Source: Planctomycetaceae bacterium
Lineage (GTDB): Bacteria > Planctomycetota > UBA1135 > GCA-002686595
Assembly: GCA_011525785.1 (NCBI GenBank)
Contig: WYBT01000018.1
Span: 1-47,901, forward strand
Direction: 5' to 3'
DNA length: 47,901 bases
Part shown: piece by piece, positions 17,788 to 29,585 of the stretch
Position numbering within the stretch: the stretch's first letter is position 1
Layout of the letters: the number at the start of each line of letters is the position of its first letter
The notes under the pieces: generated by a model
Seen by the model: the letters and a program-made list of their open reading frames with translations, nothing else
Told to the model about the DNA's origin: nothing
The model's database searches: none
Position numbers and translations under genes: made by a program

Positions 17788-20550
17788 TCAGTATCCGTAC
17801 TTTGCGCGGCGCAGTTCAAAGGCCGTTTCGCCTCCATCCAGCGTGCGCACGATGGCATCCCTCACCGTCGGTTCCTCGATGGCACCTGAGGCGTAAACGC
17901 GTCCATGCTGCGCGTCTGCCTCAAGCGCGATGACCTGGTCGGCGTCGCCATTGACGACGATGTTCGCGTTGTGGGTTGCGAAAATCACTTGGCGCTTTCC
18001 TTTGAGGCGATGGAGCGCGGGGATGATGGTCTCGTTTAGGAATCGGTTGTCGAGCTCGTCCTCGGGCTGGTCGATCACGAGGGGCGTCTCGTCATCGGAC
18101 TCCAACAACAGCGACAACAAGACCGCCACCTTTCTGCCGCCCGAGAGGGTGTCTAGGTCTTTCGGCTCGTCGCCCTCGACCTCGACCCATTGGATCTGGT
18201 AGCGATCGGGTGTGCGGAGCGCCCTCGCCTCGAGGCGGCGTGGCCACGCGGCCATCTGCTCCAAGAACGAGCGGGCTACCGCTTCTGACATGCCGACGCG
18301 CGCGCAGATCTCCAGCGCCTCGGCGGTGGCGCCGCGCTCGAGCGTTTCCGCCATCGTCCGCAGAAACGTGCCGTGCGCGCATTGCGAGCCGATGTTGTTC
18401 CACCACTGAGTGACGCCCTTCGTCCGGAGACCGAGCATCCACTCTTCGAGGGGCTTGCGGCGGCCCTCGACCTGAACGTTGACCCGCACTCGATCTTGAA
18501 ATCGCGCAACGACGTCAACGGACACGTCCCGCATCGCCTGCCTGTGTTCGAAAACGAGCGCATCACGACGCGCGATGCGCTCGTTGAACGCGGCCAGTGC
18601 CCGATCACGTTCGCCGACCTTCTTGTCGAGCGCGGCCTTGAAGCTGTCGAAGTGCTGCGCGGCCTTCGCATACGCATCGAATTCGTTCAGATCCGTCGCG
18701 CTGCCGCCAGCGGCGACGAGTGCTGCCTGAACCTGAGCGGTCAGTTGCTCGAGCGCTGATCCGGCAGCAGCTGCGGCCTGCTCCGCGTGACGATGAAGTT
18801 CCGAAAGCGCTTCGATTGCGTCGGCGCTCGACGCGCGCGCGCGAGCTACGAGGCTCGCGGCTGGGGACATCGGTTGGGGATCCAGCAGGCTGCGGACGTT
18901 GGGGTTGCTGAGTTGAGGAATGCTCAGCCCTCCGAAGTGCCCGGCGAGATCGCGCGCGCGAGCGAGCTGATCTGCAACGTCGCGGCTAAAGGTCGAGGCT
19001 CTAGCTAGATCCTGCTGAGCGGGGAGCAAGCGATCTCCGCCCGCCTTGGCGAAACGCTCCATCGCCTTGCGGGCGTCCTGCGTGCGCTTGAACGCCTGCT
19101 CCGCCTCGCTGACTTGATCTTGCAACTCCGAGAGCCGGGCGACCGCTGACCGAAGCATCTCGTCATGTTCACGCAACTCGTCGCGTTGGCTGAGCAGTGC
19201 CTTCGCGCGTCCAGGCAAGAGATGGAAGAGCAAGTGCTCGATTCCCTCGTCATCTTCGCTGAGCGTCTTCAGTTCACCCTGGCCGAAGAATCGGATCTTG
19301 AAGCGCTCCGCGACGGGCAGTGTTCCATCCCCCGCTGGGCTATCCAAAGCGACCGTGGGGTTACCGGACAGGAACTGTCGCCGCGCCCTGTCGCGGATCG
19401 CTTCGCCGAGCGATGTGTTGGCATCGGGGAGGCCCTGCTCGCCGCAGAGGAGCAGTCGCAGCCCGTCGAGCAGTGTGGACTTGCCCGTCATGCTGCCACC
19501 GATGATGCAGGTCAAGTCGGGGCTGAATCGGAACGTCTGGCCGCGGTGGAACGAGGTTCCCCCCTCGATCGTGACCGAGCGAAGCCAAGGGCGGCGGACT
19601 GGGCAGGGTTCGGGCAGGTCATCTGCCACGACCAGCGAGTCGTCTGTCGCGCGTACGAAGGGCAGACGGGTTCGCGCGTCCCGAGCCAGAAGCGCCTGGC
19701 GCAGCGCGGCTAGCGTCGGAGTTGCGAGCTTCAGCAGCGTGAAGCGATATCCGAGCTCACGATCCTTGGGGGCGGCGCCCGGCGCTGGGAGGTCGTTCGC
19801 GTCGCTGCTGTGCAGGACGGCGCGGCCCTTCCGTTCGTATGCGTACTTGAGTTTCGACGAACCCGTGAGGTCTTCCGCCAGAGTGCTGCCGCGGCTCAAC
19901 TCCAGAGCAAGCACTCGGTCGCCGACGAGATCGGGGATAGCGTCGCCCGGCCGGTTGAACACGCCGTTCTCCTGAGTTGGGTGTGCTGCGACAACTATGT
20001 AGGCGTCCCGGCCGAGAGTCTTTGCATCGTCGAGGAGCTTGAAAGCATCGCGGGGGTGGAGTGTCGTGCGGTTGAGGCGACTTTCCTCGTACGGCGCTCG
20101 TCCGCCCATCACCGCCTCAAACGCGCTCAGGAAGCGGCTTCGCCCCACGTCGGGCTCAAGCAGGAACAGCAGGTGCACTCCCTTCTTCCCGTCCTGAAAG
20201 TTGGGCTCGAAGCCGGGATAGACAGCGAAGATGAGTTCACGGTAGGGCTTGCTGTCGGCGAGTCGCGTGCCGTTCAGCCACAGGTCGCGAACCGCGAGCG
20301 CGGCCGATACTCCAGCCTCGACCCGGGCGCTATGCGGAGTCAGGCCGAGGACTTCGATGCGCTGTTCGACCGCGGCGTCGAGCAGTCGGCGCGCGTACTC
20401 TTCGAGGGTCGCGGCATCCGAGCGCGAGCCGGACATGCCCGAGGGCAGGTTGCGCGGCGGATCGTCGATCGTGTGGATGTGGAGGTCCGCCCGGAACCAG
20501 CGAGTCCCAGGAACTTCGCTCTGCCAGTGTTTCGCCGTGCTGTCTGTCAT
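17788..20550 (-). CDS. TrlF-like protein: PHP-domain fused to an SMC/RecF-type ATPase
   Basis: This encodes 920 residues from the ATG at 20550 (MTDSTAKHWQSEVPGTRWFR). The N-terminal PHP metallohydrolase domain has DLHIHT at 22-27, then HSARVEAG, AAHPTQENG and HSSDAND near 245. These are the usual metal-binding His/Asp clusters of PHP phosphoesterases. An SMC/RecF-like ATPase follows: Walker A GGSMTGKST near 350 and a long helical, probably coiled-coil insertion at about 445-700 (SQRDELREHDEMLRSAVARL and onward). The ABC signature LSGGRKVAVLLSLLL is near 800, Walker B PLVIDQPEDELDN near 822, and THNANI near 856. This architecture matches TrlF-family AAA-like ATPases. A nucleic-acid-sensing ATPase coupled to a hydrolase is inferred. 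It is the first gene of the operon with the AlbA_2 protein. No clear promoter was seen in the 203 bp before it, so read-through from zwf is possible. Confidence 0.88.
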   Translation of the reverse strand: MTDSTAKHWQSEVPGTRWFRADLHIHTIDDPPRNLPSGMSGSRSDAATLEEYARRLLDAAVEQRIEVLGLTPHSARVEAGVSAALAVRDLWLNGTRLADSKPYRELIFAVYPGFEPNFQDGKKGVHLLFLLEPDVGRSRFLSAFEAVMGGRAPYEESRLNRTTLHPRDAFKLLDDAKTLGRDAYIVVAAHPTQENGVFNRPGDAIPDLVGDRVLALELSRGSTLAEDLTGSSKLKYAYERKGRAVLHSSDANDLPAPGAAPKDRELGYRFTLLKLATPTLAALRQALLARDARTRLPFVRATDDSLVVADDLPEPCPVRRPWLRSVTIEGGTSFHRGQTFRFSPDLTCIIGGSMTGKSTLLDGLRLLLCGEQGLPDANTSLGEAIRDRARRQFLSGNPTVALDSPAGDGTLPVAERFKIRFFGQGELKTLSEDDEGIEHLLFHLLPGRAKALLSQRDELREHDEMLRSAVARLSELQDQVSEAEQAFKRTQDARKAMERFAKAGGDRLLPAQQDLARASTFSRDVADQLARARDLAGHFGGLSIPQLSNPNVRSLLDPQPMSPAASLVARARASSADAIEALSELHRHAEQAAAAAGSALEQLTAQVQAALVAAGGSATDLNEFDAYAKAAQHFDSFKAALDKKVGERDRALAAFNERIARRDALVFEHRQAMRDVSVDVVARFQDRVRVNVQVEGRRKPLEEWMLGLRTKGVTQWWNNIGSQCAHGTFLRTMAETLERGATAEALEICARVGMSEAVARSFLEQMAAWPRRLEARALRTPDRYQIQWVEVEGDEPKDLDTLSGGRKVAVLLSLLLESDDETPLVIDQPEDELDNRFLNETIIPALHRLKGKRQVIFATHNANIVVNGDADQVIALEADAQHGRVYASGAIEEPTVRDAIVRTLDGGETAFELRRAKYGY

Positions 20551-20733
20551 CTCGCGCTTGTCGTGGCGCGGAGCATAACCGCCTCGCTGCGCCAAGTCCC
20601 TGCACCAAGTGCGCGACCGCACACGGCGCGTAGACGTGCAGATCGAACTACGGTCGGCGCGACGTGAAGGTGGCCTGCTGCCGTGACCTTCGCGTGAGAC
20701 GGCCAACGCGGCGGGCTCGATCTCACAGGAGAA

Positions 20734-20752
20734 GCGCGCACCGGTTGCGCGC
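20734..20752 (-). terminator. GC hairpin immediately after the zwf stop codon
   Basis: A perfect 7-bp stem (gcgcgca / tgcgcgc) with a 5-nt loop ccggt lies one base beyond the zwf stop codon. It has no T-run, so it is a weak terminator candidate. Its outer edge coincides with the end of homology between the two zwf 3' copies, so it may instead be part of the module boundary. Confidence 0.4.
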
Positions 20753-20753
20753 G

Positions 20754-22349
<1,596 letters not shown>

Positions 22350-22351
22350 GG

Positions 22352-24526
22352 TTACTTGGCGTCCGACTTCTTGATCTCGATGTGTCCGCCGAACTTCTCG
22401 CGCATCGCCGAGAGCACCTTCTCAGCGAAGGTGTGGTCCTGGCGCGAGCGGAAGCGCGTGTAGAGCGCTTCGGTCAGCACCGGCGCGGGCACGGCCTCTT
22501 CGACAGCGGCGATCACTGTCCAGCGGCCTTCGCCGGAGTCGGCGACCACGCCGCTGTACTTCTCGAGCTTGGGCGATTCGGCGAGCGCCATCGCAGTCAG
22601 GTCGAGCAGCCACGACGTCACCACGCTGCCGCGCCGCCACAACTCGGTGATGTCGGCGAGATCGAAGTCGTAGCGCTGCGCCTGCGGCAGCTTGTCGGAC
22701 TTCGCGCCCTTCAAGATGTCGAGGCCCTCGGCGTAGGCCTGCATCATTCCGTACTCGATGCCGTTGTGGATCATCTTCACGAAGTGGCCGGCGCCGACGG
22801 GCCCGCAGTGCAGGAAGCCCTCTTCGGCCGTGCCGCCCTTGGTCTCGCGACCCGGAGTCTTCTCGATCGATCCGACGCCGGGCGCGAGGGTGCGGAAGAT
22901 CGGCGTGAGCAGCTCGAACGCGCGCGGCGAAGCGCCGACCATCAGGCAGTAGCCGCGGTCGATGCCCCACACTCCGCCCGACGTGCCGGCGTCGACGAAC
23001 TCGATGCCCTTGGCGGCGAGCTTCTCCGCGCGGCGGATGTCGTCCTTGAAGTAGCTGTTGCCGCCGTCGATGACGATGTCGCCCTTCTCGAGCACCTTGG
23101 CGAGCTCGTCGATCGCGTGTTCGGTCGCCTCGCCCGCGGGCACCATCACCCAGCACACGCGCGGCGGCGTGAGCTTCGCGGCGATCTCGGCGTAGGTCAG
23201 CGCGCCCTTCGCGCCTTCCTTCTCGAGGCTCTTCACGCTCTCGGGCGAGACGTCGAAGGCCACGACTTCATGCCCCCCGCGCATCAGGCGCCGCGCCATG
23301 TTCCCGCCCATGCGTCCGAGGCCGACCATCGCGAGCTTCTTGACGCCCTTGGGCGCTCCGCCCTTGGCCGCCACGGCGCCGAGCAGCTTGATGAACGCGG
23401 TCTCGAACAGCTTCACGCCCTCGTCGAGCAACTGATCGCAAGCGGGCGCGAGCGCGATCCCCAGGCTCTCGAGCTCGCGCAAGTGCGCCAGCCACGCGCC
23501 GGTGTTCTCGACCAGGCTCGCGCGCGGCTTGCCGTGCTCGCGGAAGGCGTCGAGCGTCTGCGGCGGCACGGTGTTGACCGTGTCGGGGCCGACGAGCTCT
23601 TCGACGTACATCACGTCGCGGTAAGCCGGGTCCTTGACGCCCGTGCTGGCCCACAGGAGCCGCTGCGTCTGCGCGCCCTTCTGCGCCAGCGCCTGCCAGC
23701 GCGGCGCGGCGATGATCTCGCCGTAGCGTTGGTAGGCGAGCTTGGCGTTCGCGATCGCGATCTTGCCGCGCAGCTTGGCGCACGCGTCCTTGATCGCGCT
23801 CGAGCTGGAACTCTTGGCGAGCGCGTCGAGCTGCGAGTCGATCAGCGTGTCGACGCGGCTGACGAAGAAGCTCGCGACGCTCGCGACGCCGCGCGGATCG
23901 CCGCCGCCGGCGACGAAGCGCTCCAGGCCGCGCATGTAGGCGTGTGCGACCTGCACGTACGCGTCGACCGAGAACAGCAGCGTCACGTTGACGTTGATGC
24001 CATCGGCGATGAGCGCCTCGACCGCCGGCACGCCGGCCTTGGTCGCGGGCACCTTGATCATCAGGTTCGGCCGCGCCACGGCCTTCCACAGTCGGCGCGC
24101 TTCGCTGAGCGTGCCCGCGGTGTCGTGCGCGAGCAGCGGGCTCACTTCCAGGCTCACGTAGCCGTCGCGCTTGTCCGTGCGCTTGTAGACGCCGGCGAGC
24201 TGGTCGCAGGCGAGCTGGATGTCGGCGATGGCGAGCCGCTCGAAGGCCGCCTTGGGATCGCTGGCGCACAGCTCGCGCATGCCGGAGATCGCGGCGCTGT
24301 AGTCATCGCCCGTCGCAATGGCCTTCTCGAAGATGGCCGGGTTCGAGGTGACGCCCATCAGCTTGTCGGCCTCGACCATGCGCGTCAGGCCGCCCTGCTC
24401 GAGCAGCGAGCGCTTGATGTAGTCGAACCAGATCGACTGCCCCAGGCCGTAGAGCTGGGCGAGCGGGTTCGCGGCGGACGAGGTGGCTTCGGGGCTGTGC
24501 ATGGGCGTGGTCTTCATGGGCTCCAT
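22352..24526 (-). CDS. Transaldolase / 6-phosphogluconate dehydrogenase fusion protein
   Basis: This encodes 724 residues joining two pentose-phosphate enzymes. Residues ~1-385 are a transaldolase of the single-domain bacterial type: [28 protein letters not shown], and [10 protein letters not shown] with the Schiff-base Lys near 158, then [10 protein letters not shown]. Residues ~393-724 are a decarboxylating 6-phosphogluconate dehydrogenase of the short form: [41 protein letters not shown], and [20 protein letters not shown] with the catalytic Lys and Asn. The two parts are joined by a short Ala/Gly-rich linker (AAKGGAPKG) without a stop or frameshift. Starts at 24526 or 24517 are both plausible; GGAG lies just ahead of the second. 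It is coupled to zwf downstream, so one transcript supplies oxidative and non-oxidative steps. Confidence 0.93.
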   Translation of the reverse strand: MEPMKTTPMHSPEATSSAANPLAQLYGLGQSIWFDYIKRSLLEQGGLTRMVEADKLMGVTSNPAIFEKAIATGDDYSAAISGMRELCASDPKAAFERLAIADIQLACDQLAGVYKRTDKRDGYVSLEVSPLLAHDTAGTLSEARRLWKAVARPNLMIKVPATKAGVPAVEALIADGINVNVTLLFSVDAYVQVAHAYMRGLERFVAGGGDPRGVASVASFFVSRVDTLIDSQLDALAKSSSSSAIKDACAKLRGKIAIANAKLAYQRYGEIIAAPRWQALAQKGAQTQRLLWASTGVKDPAYRDVMYVEELVGPDTVNTVPPQTLDAFREHGKPRASLVENTGAWLAHLRELESLGIALAPACDQLLDEGVKLFETAFIKLLGAVAAKGGAPKGVKKLAMVGLGRMGGNMARRLMRGGHEVVAFDVSPESVKSLEKEGAKGALTYAEIAAKLTPPRVCWVMVPAGEATEHAIDELAKVLEKGDIVIDGGNSYFKDDIRRAEKLAAKGIEFVDAGTSGGVWGIDRGYCLMVGASPRAFELLTPIFRTLAPGVGSIEKTPGRETKGGTAEEGFLHCGPVGAGHFVKMIHNGIEYGMMQAYAEGLDILKGAKSDKLPQAQRYDFDLADITELWRRGSVVTSWLLDLTAMALAESPKLEKYSGVVADSGEGRWTVIAAVEEAVPAPVLTEALYTRFRSRQDHTFAEKVLSAMREKFGGHIEIKKSDAK

Positions 24527-24899
24527 CCGAACGGGACGGCAGAGGCAGTTCCAGGGGCTTGTCGACAGCTTGACCGGAAACCTTTTCACACACGGCGCAG
24601 CTCGCTCCCAGGGGTGGAATCGCTGCTCCGCGCGAGCCGGTCGCGCCCCGCGGGCCGCGCTTGGACGCCCGTCGACGCGGGGCGTGTCGCGACTCGCCGA
24701 GCCCACGGCGCTGTCGAGTCGACGCCGTGGGCGCCGCCGAGCAGTTGCGCAACAGCGGACTAGCGTAGAGACGCGTGGGTCGGCGCCGCCAGCCCAGCGC
24801 GGCAGGGCTCGAGCGCCGTCGGACAGCGAAATTCGGCGCGAGGCGCCCACTCGACCGAAGGGTGCGAACCGGCCGACTCGCGCCGACGCGCGTTGCTCG

Positions 24900-25491
24900 C
24901 GAGCGCCGAGCACGTCGGTGCGCGCTTGAAGTCTCCGCGGACCTCGCACAGCGGCGCGAGGGATTCGAGCACCGCGCACAGGAGCCAGCCGACGAACACG
25001 CTCTCGCTGCGGCCTTCGATCCCGACGCGGCTGTAGCCGTCGTTCCAGTCGCAGCTGCCGATCAGCGGCAGGCCGTGCGCTCCGACCGCGAGGCCGCGAT
25101 CGATTGCGCGCGGGGCGTGCTCGAACAGCGAGCCGCTGTGCTGCGAGATCGTCGGCGCGCCGTACAGCTCGGCCTATCCGTCGGGCACGGGCGGCCCCTC
25201 GAGGAAGGCCACGGTCTCGTCGAGCACCGCCCGGTCGCCGGTGGTCTCGACGTAGTGCGCGAGCACGTGAGCGAGCCACAGCATGTCGTCCGAGCAGCGC
25301 GTGCGCAGGCCGCGGCCGGTGCTCGCATCCCACCAGTGCTGCACGTCGCCTTCGACGAACTGTCGCGCCGCGGCGCGCAAGATGTGGGCGCGAGCGAGCT
25401 CGGGGCGCATGCACAGCAGCGCGAGCACGTCCTGCAACGGGTCGCGGAAGCCGTAAGCGCCGCTGGGTTGGTAGTAGCCCGAGCGCGCTCC
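24900..25491 (-). pseudogene. Remnant of a GH94 glycoside phosphorylase / cyclic glucan synthase-like gene
   Basis: Directly after the nhaA stop codon, and in the same frame, the sequence reads [20 protein letters not shown], then [40 protein letters not shown], then [20 protein letters not shown] and [14 protein letters not shown] at 25174 interrupts it, and homology resumes in frame: [60 protein letters not shown]. This is the catalytic-domain region of GH94 enzymes (cellobiose phosphorylase / NdvB C-terminus), where GDWNDGMN is usual. The huge N-terminal part, the start and the C-terminal end are gone. Confidence 0.85.
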
Positions 25492-26889
25492 TCAGTGCGC
25501 GAGCGGTTCGTCGTCGGCCTGTTCCGATGCTTGGCTCGGGGCCGGCGGGCTGAGCGTGGCTCGCAGCAGCGCGAGCCCTGCCAGCGCGCTCACCATCGAA
25601 CCCGCGAGGATCCCGACCTTCGCGAGTTCGACGTCGTCCTTGTTCGGGAAGGCGAGGTTGGCGACGAACAGCGCCATCGTGAAGCCCACGCCGCCCAGCA
25701 TCGCGACGCCGGCGATCCCTGGCCAGCGGACTTGCGTGGGAAGATCCGCGAGACCGACGCGCACGGCGAGCCACGAGGCCCCGAGGATTCCGATGGTCTT
25801 GCCTGCGAAAAGTCCGAGCGCGATGCCCAGGACCGGCGCGCTGGTGAAGGCATCGCCCAGGCCTGCTCCGATCGAGACCCCCGCATTGGCGAGCGCGAAA
25901 ATCGGCAGGACAACAAACGTGACCAGCCCAGCGAGCGCGTGCTCGATCCGCAGCAGCGGCGCCGTCGCGTGATCGATGACCGCGTTCATCTGCTCGAAAA
26001 CGGCCTGCTGCGGGCCGGTCGTCTGGCCCTCGGCGCCGACACCGAGCCGGCGCAGTCGGTTCATCAGGAGCTCCATGCGAGTCATGAAGTCCGCGCCGTC
26101 GATTCGAGTGCTGGCCGGGATGGTGAAGGCCATCAAGAGCGCGGCGATGGTGGCGTGCACGCCCGACTCGAGGAACGCGAGCCAGGCCAGCGTGCCGAGG
26201 ATGAAGTAGACGACGGAGCTCCGGCCGCCGATCAGGTTGAGTCCCGTCGATAGCGCGAGCAGCACCAGGCCGATGCCCAGGCTGACGATCGACAGGTCCG
26301 AGGTGTAGAAGACCGCGATCACCAGCACGGCGCCGATGTCGTCGACGATGGCGAGCGCGGTGAGGAAGACTTTGAGCCCGATCGGAACGCGGCTGCCGAG
26401 CAGTGCGAGCACCCCGAGCGCGAAGGCGATGTCCGTGGCCATGGGGATTCCCCAGCCGGCCGCCGCGGCGCCCTCGCGGTTGAGTGCGAAGTAAATCAGC
26501 GCAGGGACCGCCATGCCGCCCAACGCAGCGACCGCGGGGAGCGTCGCCTTGCGTCGCGAGGAGAGCTCGCCGACCAGCACCTCGCGTTTGATCTCGAGGC
26601 CGACCAGGAAGAAGAAGATCCCCATCAGGCCGTCGTTGATCCAGTGCTGGAGCGACTTGGAGAGGGCGAAGCCGCCCAACTCGACGCCCAAATCGAGATG
26701 CAGGAGATGCTCGTAGTGCTCGGCATACGGGCTGTTGGCCCAAGCCAGAGCCACCGCAGTTGCCAGCATCAGCAGGCCTGCGCCCGCAAGCTTGTGTTGC
26801 GAGAACGCGCGCAGCGGCGCGAGCAGGCGATCCACCGGACGGGAGGCGAGGAGCTGGCCGTGCGAGGCGTGTGAGGGGCGCTCTTCCAT
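25492..26889 (-). CDS. nhaA: Na+/H+ antiporter NhaA
   Basis: This inner-membrane antiporter exchanges internal Na+ for external protons and controls pH and sodium homeostasis. It encodes 465 residues from the ATG at 26889. Hallmarks include [20 protein letters not shown] near 85, [20 protein letters not shown] near 145, and the paired essential aspartates in [19 protein letters not shown] near 175. [16 protein letters not shown] follows near 245, and the C-terminal half has [15 protein letters not shown]. Eleven or twelve hydrophobic segments fit the family. A central hydrophilic loop ([20 protein letters not shown]) is longer than in E. coli NhaA, as in many marine and actinobacterial homologues. 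It is intact but lies between two decayed genes. Confidence 0.95.
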   Translation of the reverse strand: MEERPSHASHGQLLASRPVDRLLAPLRAFSQHKLAGAGLLMLATAVALAWANSPYAEHYEHLLHLDLGVELGGFALSKSLQHWINDGLMGIFFFLVGLEIKREVLVGELSSRRKATLPAVAALGGMAVPALIYFALNREGAAAAGWGIPMATDIAFALGVLALLGSRVPIGLKVFLTALAIVDDIGAVLVIAVFYTSDLSIVSLGIGLVLLALSTGLNLIGGRSSVVYFILGTLAWLAFLESGVHATIAALLMAFTIPASTRIDGADFMTRMELLMNRLRRLGVGAEGQTTGPQQAVFEQMNAVIDHATAPLLRIEHALAGLVTFVVLPIFALANAGVSIGAGLGDAFTSAPVLGIALGLFAGKTIGILGASWLAVRVGLADLPTQVRWPGIAGVAMLGGVGFTMALFVANLAFPNKDDVELAKVGILAGSMVSALAGLALLRATLSPPAPSQASEQADDEPLAH

Positions 26890-27118
26890 CGTGCTTCGAG
26901 TTGCTTTCGGATGGGCGGAGATCGAATCGACGGACCGCAGGGTAGTGGACCGCGCGCGCAGACGGGCGCTCTCTCCGCATGCGGATTGCGGCCGGAGTCG
27001 GGTCTGCGTGTCGACGGTCGTGGCGTCGGAGCACGCTGACGTTGCGCGCGTCTTGGGGCCGATGGCGCGAAGCGTGCGCGGGACTCACGCCCGTGGCCTT
27101 CACGCGGACGTCCTTGCG
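26890..27118. other. Upstream region of nhaA, no gene seen
   Basis: This 229-bp stretch should contain the nhaA promoter. No coding signature or clear promoter boxes were recognised. Confidence 0.4.
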
Positions 27119-27700
27119 TTATTGCTTTCCAACGCACCAGGCGTCGAGTGTTCGCGCTCCGGGCCAAAGCGGTTGAACAAGCGCGAAGAGCAGAGCGTCG
27201 CTCGCGAGCGCCTTCGGCTCACGCCACGTGCGGAAAATCGATTGGCGCACTTCGCTGTACGAGAGCACTGCACTGCCCATCGCCACGCTCAGCGCCCACT
27301 GGGGCGCCGCAGGCCAGGAATCCGTGGTCACGTTGAGCCGCGAGATCTGCGCAGCCAAGAGCGGGAGCACGACGGCGCCTTCGGGGCTTTGAGAAACCAA
27401 GTCAGCGCGCGCCCACCACACCCAGGAACACGATCAAGACCTCTCCCATGTTCGAGGACAGCGGGTAGCGCAGGAACTCGCGGAGGTTCTCGAAGAGGTT
27501 GCGACCCTCGCGAACCGCTCGGACGACCATCGCGAAGTTGTCGTCCGCCAGCACCGTGCGGACCGCTTCCCTGCTGACAACGGTTCCGGACTTGCCCATG
27601 GCGATGCCCTTGGCCCTCGTCGAGCGCTCGACTCGCGATCGCCAGCGTCCCCGTGTTGTCCGAGCCGATCGAAGGCGTCGCTCTGGGGTTGAGGACATTT
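27119..27700 (-). pseudogene. Decayed cation-transporting P-type ATPase
   Basis: Pieces of a P-type ATPase survive in order but in different frames. A degenerate phosphorylation motif SIGSDNTGTL (for CSDKTGTLT) lies near 27645-27675. It is joined by a large internal deletion to the hinge region GKSGTVVSREAVRTVLADDN, FAMVVRAVREGRNLFENLRE and FLRYPLSSNMGEVLIVFLG (down to about 27402). After a frameshift comes the transmembrane segment VVLPLLAAQISRLNVTTDSW (for LLPAQILWVNLVTDG) and a short tail ending at 27119. Deletion plus frameshift make it non-functional. The calcium/magnesium transporter subfamily is the best fit. Confidence 0.85.
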
Positions 27701-27794
27701 CGCGCGCCAAGTCGGGACTTCTCGCGATGGTCGAGGGCGCAGCTAGCGGCGGAGCACGGGCGCTCACGAACTCCATCCACCTCGAGGTACGACG

Positions 27795-28401
27795 ATGAGA
27801 TCCACGAATGAGCTCTTCTTTCCCGCTAGTTGTGCGCTCGCACTCGGCGCCGCGGCGTGCTCCAGCCCCGGTCGCACTCCGGGCGACGATGACGCCATGA
27901 GGGCCAACTTGACGGCCGCTCAACGGACGACGATCGACGCCGCCCGTGCGGAGCACAGTCTCCGGACGGATGAACTCGCCGTTGCGCGTCTCGACATCGT
28001 GCGCGCGCGGGCTGAGCTCTCGCTGGCCAAGGCCGATCTCGAGCTGGCGCACGCCAACGTCGCCCGCGCGAAGAACCTGGTGGCGGTCGCCGAGACCAAC
28101 AGCACCGAGGACCGCGCGGCTGCGCGTGAGCAACTCGAACTCATGAGCAGCGAGATCCCGCAGCACGAACAGCTCGTGAGTTGGCGCAAGTGCAGCGCGA
28201 CACGCAGCGAACGCGCGCGCCTTCCCGGCCTCGACCCAGGCCGCTTCGCGCAGCGTCGATGTGCGCGCGCGTGAGGAACACGTCAGCGACTGTCGAACAC
28301 GGGAGTCGGTCGCTCGCGCGGAACTGGCCGGCGCGGTTCGCGAGTGCGAGATGGCCGAGCGCGCCGACGACATCGCTCGGAATGGCCCTTCCAAGGCGTA
28401 G
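27795..28401 (+). pseudogene. Frameshifted gene for a coiled-coil lipoprotein
   Basis: It starts MRSTNELFFPASCALALGAA with a lipobox (LGAAACSS), so an outer lipoprotein is expected. A long charged helix follows, for example AEHSLRTDELAVARLDIVRA and VARAKNLVAVAETNSTEDRA, typical of coiled coil. The uninterrupted frame ends at 28274. However, the helical pattern jumps frame twice: ELAQVQRDTQRT after about 28170, then [20 protein letters not shown] and [20 protein letters not shown] to a stop at 28401. Two small indels have therefore probably broken the gene, unless they are sequence errors. OmpH- or DUF4398-like periplasmic helical proteins are possible relatives, but I could not assign a family. 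Confidence 0.6.
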
Positions 28402-28565
28402 CGCGAGTCGTTGATGGACCGGGGCTGCGGGCGGGCGCTCGAACGGGCATGCTGTGTCCCTCGAGGCGCCCGCGCGCCGCAGCGCCCGGGGCCCGGCGTC
28501 GACGCTCGCTGGCCGAACCTGGGCCGTCGCGCGGCGCGTTCCGCCTTGGGCGCAACCTGGTCGCG

Positions 28566-29585
28566 ATGAAGTTCCAAGACTATTACGACGTGCTCGGCCT
28601 TCCGCGCGATGCGAAGCCGGACGCGATCAAGAAGGCCTATCGCAAGCTGGCGCTGGAGTGGCATCCCGATCGCCATGGCGGCGCCGAGTCGGCCGAGGCG
28701 CGCTTCAAGCAGATCAGCGAGGCCTACGAAGTGCTCTCGGATCCGCAGAAGCGTGCGCGCTACGACCGCTTCGGTGAGCACTGGGAGCAGGGCCAGGAGT
28801 TCCAGCCGCCTCAGAGTGAGGCGGGACCGCGCGGCGCGGGCGCTGCGGAGTTCGAGGCCGCCTTCGGGGCGGGCGAGGCCACGGGCTTCTCCGAGTTCTT
28901 CCGCTCGATGTTCGGCGAGCAGTACGCGCGCGATTTCGGCGGCGGGCCCAAGGCGCACGCTCGCTATCGCTACCGCGGGGCCGACGTGCGCGCGGAGCTG
29001 GCTGTGCCGCTCACGGTCGCGATCGAGGGCGGCAAGCACGGCTTCGAGTTCCTCGCGCACGCCAGCTGTCCGACCTGCGGCGGCGCGGGTTTCGTCGATC
29101 CCCACGTGTGCCCGACCTGCACGGGTTTGGGCCGCGTGCGCCGCCGCAAGCAGGTCGAGTTGAAGATCCCGCAGGACGTGCGCGATGGACTCAAGCTGCG
29201 GCTGCGCGGACTGGGCGAGGCGGGTGAGGGCGGCGGCGAGGCGGGCGACCTGCACCTGACGCTGCGTCTGGAAGATGACGCGCACTACCGGCTCGTCGAT
29301 GGGCAGCTCGAGGTGCAGGCCAGCGCGGCGCCCTGGGTCGCGCACGCGGGCGGGAAGCTCGACGTGCGCACGGCGCGCGGCTGGGTGACGGTGAGCGTTC
29401 CCCCCGGTTCACGCAGCGGAACTCGCTTGCGGCTGCGCGCTCAGGGCTTCAGCGATGGTCACGGCGGGCACGCCGATGCCTTCGTGCGCCTGACGATCGA
29501 TCTGCCGAGCGTGCTGAGCGCGCGACAGAAGGCGCTGCTCGACGAACTCGCAGCGGAGGCCAACTCCAGCACGGGGCCGCAGTGA
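28566..29585 (+). CDS. DnaJ/CbpA-type J-domain co-chaperone with a half zinc finger
   Basis: This encodes 339 residues from the ATG at 28566. The J-domain covers residues 4-70: [23 protein letters not shown] in [12 protein letters not shown], then [20 protein letters not shown]. It stimulates Hsp70 ATPase activity in the cytoplasm. A Gly/Phe-containing linker follows (to about 130), then the DnaJ C-terminal substrate-binding domains with [12 protein letters not shown]. Inserted in the first beta-domain is [20 protein letters not shown]. That is only two CxxC motifs (one zinc site), where classical DnaJ has four and CbpA none. The final ~120 residues look like the second beta-domain ([20 protein letters not shown] at the end). 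Its stop codon overlaps the start of a CbpM-like gene, which supports a CbpA-type role. Confidence 0.92.
   Translation: MKFQDYYDVLGLPRDAKPDAIKKAYRKLALEWHPDRHGGAESAEARFKQISEAYEVLSDPQKRARYDRFGEHWEQGQEFQPPQSEAGPRGAGAAEFEAAFGAGEATGFSEFFRSMFGEQYARDFGGGPKAHARYRYRGADVRAELAVPLTVAIEGGKHGFEFLAHASCPTCGGAGFVDPHVCPTCTGLGRVRRRKQVELKIPQDVRDGLKLRLRGLGEAGEGGGEAGDLHLTLRLEDDAHYRLVDGQLEVQASAAPWVAHAGGKLDVRTARGWVTVSVPPGSRSGTRLRLRAQGFSDGHGGHADAFVRLTIDLPSVLSARQKALLDELAAEANSSTGPQ

Larger units (their letters stand above)
16558..20751. mobile_element. Putative inserted module carrying a TrlF-like ATPase and an AlbA_2 protein
   Basis: About 4.2 kb lie exactly between two direct repeats of the zwf 3' end. They contain only two genes, transcribed in the same direction as zwf, 7 bp apart, with 32 bp left on the far side. 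The DNA looks visibly less GC-rich than its neighbours. No integrase, transposase or terminal inverted repeat was found. Site-specific insertion into zwf with a donated replacement 3' end, or single-crossover integration of a circle carrying that 3' end, would give this structure. The exact outer limits depend on which zwf copy is native. Confidence 0.65.

Noticed and set aside
16590..20550. The inserted module as an ordinary prophage or integrative plasmid
   Set aside because: No integrase, structural, replication or conjugation gene is present, and the segment holds only two genes.
24527..27103. Extension of the tal-gnd frame upstream to 27103
   Set aside because: It passes out of frame through nhaA and the GH94 remnant. 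The transaldolase domain begins shortly after 24526.
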